Positions 5,907 through 9,268 of a DNA stretch of 9,268 nucleotides are shown here, in pieces. Under the pieces are notes generated by a model. The model saw only the letters and a program-made list of their open reading frames with translations, did not search any database and was not told the origin of the DNA. The stretch's first letter is position 1. Every line of letters begins with the position of its first letter. The translations under genes and the position numbers were made by a program. The stretch comes from Streptosporangiaceae bacterium (GTDB lineage: Bacteria > Actinomycetota > Actinomycetes > Streptosporangiales > Streptosporangiaceae): the NCBI GenBank assembly GCA_030039095.1, contig JASHQP010000613.1:1-9268 (forward strand), read 5' to 3'.

Positions 5907-7405
5907 GACGCCGCGACCGCTACCTTCTCGCTGGTCCTGGCCTTGGCGACCTGGCCCGAGGCCAGGACCAGCACCGCGTAGACGAGGGCGCCGAGCACCA
6001 GCGAGATGATCACGCCGATGCTGCTGCCGCCGACCGCGCCGGTCCGGCCGCCGAGGATGCCGAGCAGGTAGCCCACCCAGCTGAACACCGGGCTGGTCGA
6101 GGTCACCGTGCCGAGGCCGAGCGCGCACGCGACGGCCAGCGCGGTCAGGCCGCACCAGTTGTAGGCACCCCGGTCGGTCCGGTACAGGCCCTGCTCGTCG
6201 TAGCCGTTCTTCCAGCGCAGCAGCGCCATGTCGGCGAGGAAGATCCCAGACCACGCGGCGAGCAGCACGCCGAGCGTGATCAGGAAGCCCTCGAACGGCG
6301 CGAAGAACGTCTTGGCAATGAACAGCACGTAGATGTTCCCGGCGATCATCACGCAGGCGTCGATCGCCACGGTCTTGTACCGCTCGGTGCGCAGGCCGAG
6401 CGTCAGCAGGTTCAGGCCGCCGGAGTACACGTCGAGTACGGTGGCGGCGATCAGCCCGCCGACGGCGACGAGCAGGTAGGGGACCGCGAACCAGATCGGC
6501 AGCGTGTCGGCGAACAGGCCGATCGGGTTGGCGGCCGACGCGATGTTCGGGTTGCTGGCGGCGAGGAAGATGCCGAAGATGCCGAGCAGGATCGGGGCGA
6601 GGCTGGCGCCGAATGTGGTCCAGCCCACGACTGCGGCCGATCTGACCTTCCGCGGCAGGTACCTGCTGTAATCACCGGCGGCGTTCACCCACCCGATGCC
6701 GAGCCCAGCCATGATCACGGTGGTGCCGCCGATGACGCCGCCGACGAACGTTCCCGGGTGCAGCGAGTTCACCGCGTGCAGGCTCACGTGCTTGGCCTCG
6801 AGAATGATGAACACCACGGTCAGCACCGCGAACGCATAGGTGAACCAGACCTGCACCCTGGTGATCGTGGCGTGCCCGAGCAGCGCGAGCGTGATCGTCA
6901 CGCCCGCCACGATCACGAACGCGACCGCGACCGTCGGGTCGCCGGCCGGCGCGCCGAGCCGCTGCATGATGCTTTGCGCGGCGAGCACCGCCAGTGCGGT
7001 GAGCAGGATCTCCCAGCCGAGGAACGAGACGTAGCTGATCAGCGTCGGCACCGCGTTGCCGATCACGCCGAACGACGCCCGCGACACCACGAGCGTGGGC
7101 GCGTTGGCCCGCTTGCCGGCCAGGCTGATGAACCCGACGAGCAGGAACGACAGCACGGTCCCGACGATCATCACGATGATCGCCTGTGTCAGGTCCAGCC
7201 CGTAGAACGTGACCAGGAACGCGCCGTAGGTGATGTCCAGGATGCCGATGTTGGCCGCGCACCAGATCCAGAACAGCTCGATCGGCTTGCCGTGCCGCTC
7301 TTCCTCGGCGATCGGGTTGATCCCGTTGGTCTCGATGCTCCACGGCTTGTCGGCGTCGGGGGCCTGCGCCGTGGCTCCGCCTGGGCTGGCTGCGTTCGTG
7401 TCCAT
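5903..7405 (-). CDS. NCS1-family permease (second copy), first gene of the LacI-controlled operon
   Basis: This 500-residue membrane protein has about 12 hydrophobic helices between residues 45 and 485. NCS1 features are IETNGINPIAEEERHGKP (24-41, the N-terminal E-NGI-P-ER-GKP pattern of cytosine/purine permeases), APTLVVSRASFG (102-113), AGDYSRYLP (243-251) and DVYSGGLNLLTLGL (325-338). Likely cargo is a nucleobase, nucleoside-like or other heterocyclic N-compound; the family does not allow a closer call. The start ATG 7405 has GGAGGG (7413-7418) 7 bases upstream. Longer frames beginning at 7645 run into the divergent regulator and are rejected. A TTGACA promoter and operators lie just upstream. 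Its stop overlaps the start of the cysteine hydrolase (ATGA). It is only distantly similar to the permease at 480-1943. Confidence 0.93.
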   Translation of the reverse strand: MDTNAASPGGATAQAPDADKPWSIETNGINPIAEEERHGKPIELFWIWCAANIGILDITYGAFLVTFYGLDLTQAIIVMIVGTVLSFLLVGFISLAGKRANAPTLVVSRASFGVIGNAVPTLISYVSFLGWEILLTALAVLAAQSIMQRLGAPAGDPTVAVAFVIVAGVTITLALLGHATITRVQVWFTYAFAVLTVVFIILEAKHVSLHAVNSLHPGTFVGGVIGGTTVIMAGLGIGWVNAAGDYSRYLPRKVRSAAVVGWTTFGASLAPILLGIFGIFLAASNPNIASAANPIGLFADTLPIWFAVPYLLVAVGGLIAATVLDVYSGGLNLLTLGLRTERYKTVAIDACVMIAGNIYVLFIAKTFFAPFEGFLITLGVLLAAWSGIFLADMALLRWKNGYDEQGLYRTDRGAYNWCGLTALAVACALGLGTVTSTSPVFSWVGYLLGILGGRTGAVGGSSIGVIISLVLGALVYAVLVLASGQVAKARTSEKVAVAAS

Positions 7406-7433
7406 GCTCTGGCCCTCCGGGGGTGAGCTGAGA

Positions 7434-7447
7434 TGGGAACGATTCCA
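7434..7447. promoter_or_regulatory. LacI-type operator O1
   Basis: TGGGAACGATTCCA has the central CG and imperfect dyad typical of LacI-family operators (ideal TGGGAACGTTCCCA). It covers the -10 box of the permease promoter. The 12-mer GGGAACGATTCC in it recurs exactly, inverted, in O3. Confidence 0.75.
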
Positions 7448-7470
7448 CCGCCCTTCCACCGTCATGTCAA
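7442..7470 (-). promoter_or_regulatory. Promoter of the permease-hydrolase-glycosidase operon
   Basis: On the - strand a perfect -35 TTGACA (7470-7465) is followed after exactly 17 bases by TGGAAT (7447-7442), a 4/6 match to the -10 consensus. The -10 box is contained in operator O1, so a bound LacI-family repressor would block RNA polymerase. The predicted transcript starts near 7435 and includes the GGAGGG ribosome binding site of the permease. Confidence 0.6.
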
Positions 7471-7475
7471 GATGC

Positions 7476-7489
7476 TGGGAACGATCCCG
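7476..7489. promoter_or_regulatory. LacI-type operator O2
   Basis: TGGGAACGATCCCG shares 12 of 14 bases with O1 and has a better dyad (GGGA/TCCC arms). Its centre is 42 bp from that of O1, four turns of B-DNA, so both sites face the same side. It lies just upstream of the -35 box of the permease promoter and upstream of the regulator's ribosome binding site. Confidence 0.7.
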
Positions 7490-7505
7490 CCTGGTCCTGG
7501 GCTGT

Positions 7506-7510
7506 GGAGG
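7506..7510 (+). promoter_or_regulatory. Ribosome binding site that decides the regulator start
   Basis: GGAGG lies 10 bases before TTG 7521 and 19 before ATG 7530. A GTG at 7512 is in frame but is followed at once by the stop TAA (7515-7517), which rules out any start further upstream. TTG 7521 is therefore favoured, with ATG 7530 as the alternative. Confidence 0.5.
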
Positions 7511-7520
7511 TGTGTAAGCA

Positions 7521-8567
7521 TTGCGAGTTATGGAGCCGGCCGCTGCGGAATCGTTCCCGCAACCCGTGCGGCTCCGTGACGTCGCCGCTGCGGCGGGTGT
7601 TTCCACCTCCACCGCGTCCCGGGTGCTGTCTGGCGCCAGCGGCACCTCATCGGCCGCCGCCGCAGCTGTCGTCGCAGCTGCGCGGCGCCTCGACTACCGG
7701 CCGAACCTGATAGCTCGCGGCCTTCGGGCACGCAGTTCCGGCATGGCCGGCATCGTCGTTCCCGGCATCGGCAACCCGTTCTTCGCCGAGCTGGTCGAGG
7801 CGCTGGAGGCGGCGCTGCGCGACGCGGACCTCGACATGATCCTGGCGGACTCGCGCGGCGACCCGGCCGACGAGGCACGCCGCCTCCAGGCGCTGACCGA
7901 CCGGCAGGTGGCCGGCCTGATCATCATCCCCGCCCGGCACCACTCCAGCGCGGCGGCCATGCGCCGGGCGCACCGGTCGGTGCCGATCGTCCAGATCGAC
8001 CGGCAGGTCGACGGGTTCCCCGCCGACTACGTGGGCGTGGACAACGCGCTGGGGATCCGCAGCACGCTCGAGCACCTGGCTGGCCAGGGCTGCCGGACTG
8101 TCGCGTTCGTGTCCGATGACACGGCGAGCTCGACCGGCCGCAGCCGGCTCGACGCGTTCCGGCTGACGGTGCCGCGGGTGCCCGGGCTTGCCGCGGGCCC
8201 CGTGCTGCTCGGGTCGTTCACTATCGAGTTCGGCCGCACGGCCGCACGGGAGCTGCTGGGCAGCCGGCCGCTGCCCGACGCCGTGGTGTGCGGGTCCGAC
8301 ATCATCGCGCTCGGAGTCGTCCGCGAGCTGCATCACTCCGGGGTGGGCGTTCCCGGTGTGGTCAAGGTCACCGGGTTCGACGGCATCTTGTTCTCCGAGC
8401 TGTGCGAGCCGCCGCTGACGACGGTGCGCCAGCCGGTGCAGACCATCGCGGCCGAGTCGGTGCGGCTGCTGCAGCTGCGGATGAGCGGCGATGACGCGGC
8501 CGTGCGGCGCAGCGAGATCGCGCCGTCGCTTCTGGTACGGCGCTCGTCGCTGGCGAGAGCCGGATGA
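7521..8567 (+). CDS. LacI-family transcriptional regulator, probable local repressor
   Basis: This 348-residue protein has a complete LacI/GalR plan. The helix-turn-helix VRLRDVAAAAGVSTSTASRVLSG spans 16-38 (key residues DVA, AGVS, TASRVLSG), the hinge helix YRPNLIARGLR is at 59-69, and a periplasmic-binding-protein-like effector domain follows: IVVPGIGNPFF (78-88), IIIPARH, the VGVDN motif, VVCGSDIIALGVV and LTTVRQP near the C-terminus. The PNLIARGLR hinge matches regulators that respond to sugars or nucleosides; the effector is unknown. It is divergent from the permease operon and overlaps the ribokinase-like gene by ATGA. Three GGGAACGATYCC operators surround its start, one inside its own codons 9-14, so it probably represses both directions including itself. 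The start is TTG 7521; ATG 7530 would only remove three residues. Confidence 0.9.
   Translation: MRVMEPAAAESFPQPVRLRDVAAAAGVSTSTASRVLSGASGTSSAAAAAVVAAARRLDYRPNLIARGLRARSSGMAGIVVPGIGNPFFAELVEALEAALRDADLDMILADSRGDPADEARRLQALTDRQVAGLIIIPARHHSSAAAMRRAHRSVPIVQIDRQVDGFPADYVGVDNALGIRSTLEHLAGQGCRTVAFVSDDTASSTGRSRLDAFRLTVPRVPGLAAGPVLLGSFTIEFGRTAARELLGSRPLPDAVVCGSDIIALGVVRELHHSGVGVPGVVKVTGFDGILFSELCEPPLTTVRQPVQTIAAESVRLLQLRMSGDDAAVRRSEIAPSLLVRRSSLARAG
7546..7559. promoter_or_regulatory. LacI-type operator O3, inside the regulator gene
   Basis: CGGAATCGTTCCCG is the inverse of the O1 sequence: on the - strand it contains GGGAACGATTCC, identical to O1 over 12 bases. It lies within codons 9-13 of the regulator, 70 bp from O2 (centre to centre). 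A repressor bound here could act as a roadblock to the regulator's own transcription or as one end of a DNA loop. Confidence 0.6.
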
Positions 8568-9268
8568 ACGGGGCGCGGCGCCCCCGGCACGCCCGGCTGG
8601 CCGTGATCGGCAGCCTCAACGCCGACCTCACCCTGCTCGTCGACCGGCTGCCCGGCCCGGGTGAGACCGTGCTGAGCTCGGCCCCGGGTACCGTCGGTTT
8701 CGGCGGCAAGGGCGGCAACCAGGCCGCCGCCGCTGCCGCGTTCGGCTCCGACGTCACGATGATCGCCCGGGTCGGTGACGACGACATCGGCGAGCAGATC
8801 CGCGGCGACCTGCAGGACCGCGGGGTGGACGTGTCGCAGGTGCGGACGACGCCGGGTACCCGCAGCGGCGGCGCGACGATCGCCGTCGACCCATCGGGGG
8901 AGAACCTGATCCTGGTCGACCCCGGAGCCAACGGCGCCCTGGTGCCCGGCGACATCGACCCTGATGTCCTGGCCGGCGCGGGCGCGGTGCTGCTGCAGCT
9001 GGAGGTACCGCTGGCGACCGTGGCCGCGGCCACGTCGAAGGCCACCGCGCCGGTGGTACTCAACCCGGCGCCCGCCGCGCCGCTCGGCCCGGATCTGCTG
9101 GCCGGTGCCGACGTCCTGGTGCCGAACCGGACCGAGCTGGCGCTCCTGGCCGGAGCGGCGCCGCCGTCCGCGCTGCAGGCGGTCGCGGCACTGGCCCGCA
9201 AGCTCCGCGCCGGGCTCGACGTCGTGGTCACGCTCGGCCCGGACGGCGCGCTGGTCGTACCGGGGCCC
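8564..9268 (+). CDS. rbsK: Ribokinase-like PfkB-family kinase, N-terminal 235 residues (3' end outside window)
   Basis: The frame stays open to the window end, giving 235 residues of an expected 300 or so. It follows ribokinase closely: VIGSLNADL (14-22, with D21 in the sugar-binding position), GGKGGNQAAAAAAFG (47-61, PfkB signature 1), RVGDDDIGEQI (69-79), LILVDPGANGAL (115-126), LLQLEVPL (143-150), VLNPAPA (165-171), VLVPNRTEL (184-192; most ribokinases have PNE-E) and VTLGPDGAL (222-230). The catalytic Asp motif (DTTGAGD type) is beyond the window. It should phosphorylate ribose or a related sugar or nucleoside with ATP in the cytoplasm. ATG 8564 overlaps the regulator stop (ATGA), with only a weak GAGAG before it, so translation is probably coupled. 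The sugar could come from the glycosidase or from a nucleoside. The symbol is by similarity only; the true sugar may differ. Confidence 0.85.
   Translation, partial: MNGARRPRHARLAVIGSLNADLTLLVDRLPGPGETVLSSAPGTVGFGGKGGNQAAAAAAFGSDVTMIARVGDDDIGEQIRGDLQDRGVDVSQVRTTPGTRSGGATIAVDPSGENLILVDPGANGALVPGDIDPDVLAGAGAVLLQLEVPLATVAAATSKATAPVVLNPAPAAPLGPDLLAGADVLVPNRTELALLAGAAPPSALQAVAALARKLRAGLDVVVTLGPDGALVVPGP

Noticed and set aside
6744..6756. A fourth LacI-like site (CGAACGTTCCC) inside the permease gene
   Set aside because: It matches the ideal palindrome at 10 of 12 core positions but not the local GGGAACGATYCC form, and lies deep in coding sequence, so chance is likely.
7406..7645. N-terminal extension of the second permease to ATG 7645
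   Set aside because: It would overlap the divergent regulator and all operators; ATG 7405 has a good GGAGGG site at 7 bases.
1..9268. Mobile elements, CRISPR arrays, tRNA or rRNA genes
   Set aside because: No transposase or integrase frame, no regularly spaced repeats, and no cloverleaf or rRNA-like segment was seen.

Overview
The window is very GC-rich, has strong GC bias at third codon positions and many GTG or TTG-type signals and ATGA gene overlaps. This points to a high-GC actinobacterium (Streptomyces, Amycolatopsis or Pseudonocardia-like); the genus cannot be fixed from sequence alone. Almost all of it is coding. No tRNA, rRNA, CRISPR array or insertion sequence is visible, and no stretch over 300 bases lacks a gene.

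Left half (1-2852, all + strand): the 3' end of an enoyl-CoA hydratase/isomerase-family gene, an NCS1-family permease (480-1943), and an SDR-fold oxidoreductase (2055-2852) that appears to lack the classical Tyr and Lys of the SDR active site. The permease and the SDR each have a near-identical 14-bp TGGTAT-type element just upstream (434-447 and 2013-2026, opposite orientations, 12/14 identical). This suggests one regulator, probably GntR-like and encoded outside the window, controls both.

Middle (2853-2973): a convergent intergenic region with a 14-bp stem, probably the terminator separating the two transcription units.

Right half (2974-9268): a divergent, LacI-controlled locus. On the - strand, a second NCS1 permease (5903-7405), an isochorismatase-like cysteine hydrolase (5316-5906) and a cytoplasmic GH63/MGH1-like (alpha/alpha)6 glycosidase (2974-5319) are joined by two successive ATGA overlaps. 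On the + strand, a LacI-family regulator (7521-8567) overlaps by ATGA a ribokinase-like PfkB kinase (8564 to the window end). The shared control region holds three copies of a GGGAACGATYCC operator. One lies on the -10 box of a TTGACA promoter for the permease operon, one is 42 bp away, and one is inside the regulator's first codons.

Read together, the right half looks like an uptake and breakdown pathway: import of a nucleobase-like or N-containing compound, hydrolysis of a C-N bond by the cysteine hydrolase, release of a sugar by the glycosidase, phosphorylation of a sugar by the kinase, and induction through LacI. I do not recognise this exact gene combination as a described pathway, and the substrate is unknown. 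It is the best candidate for a new system here.
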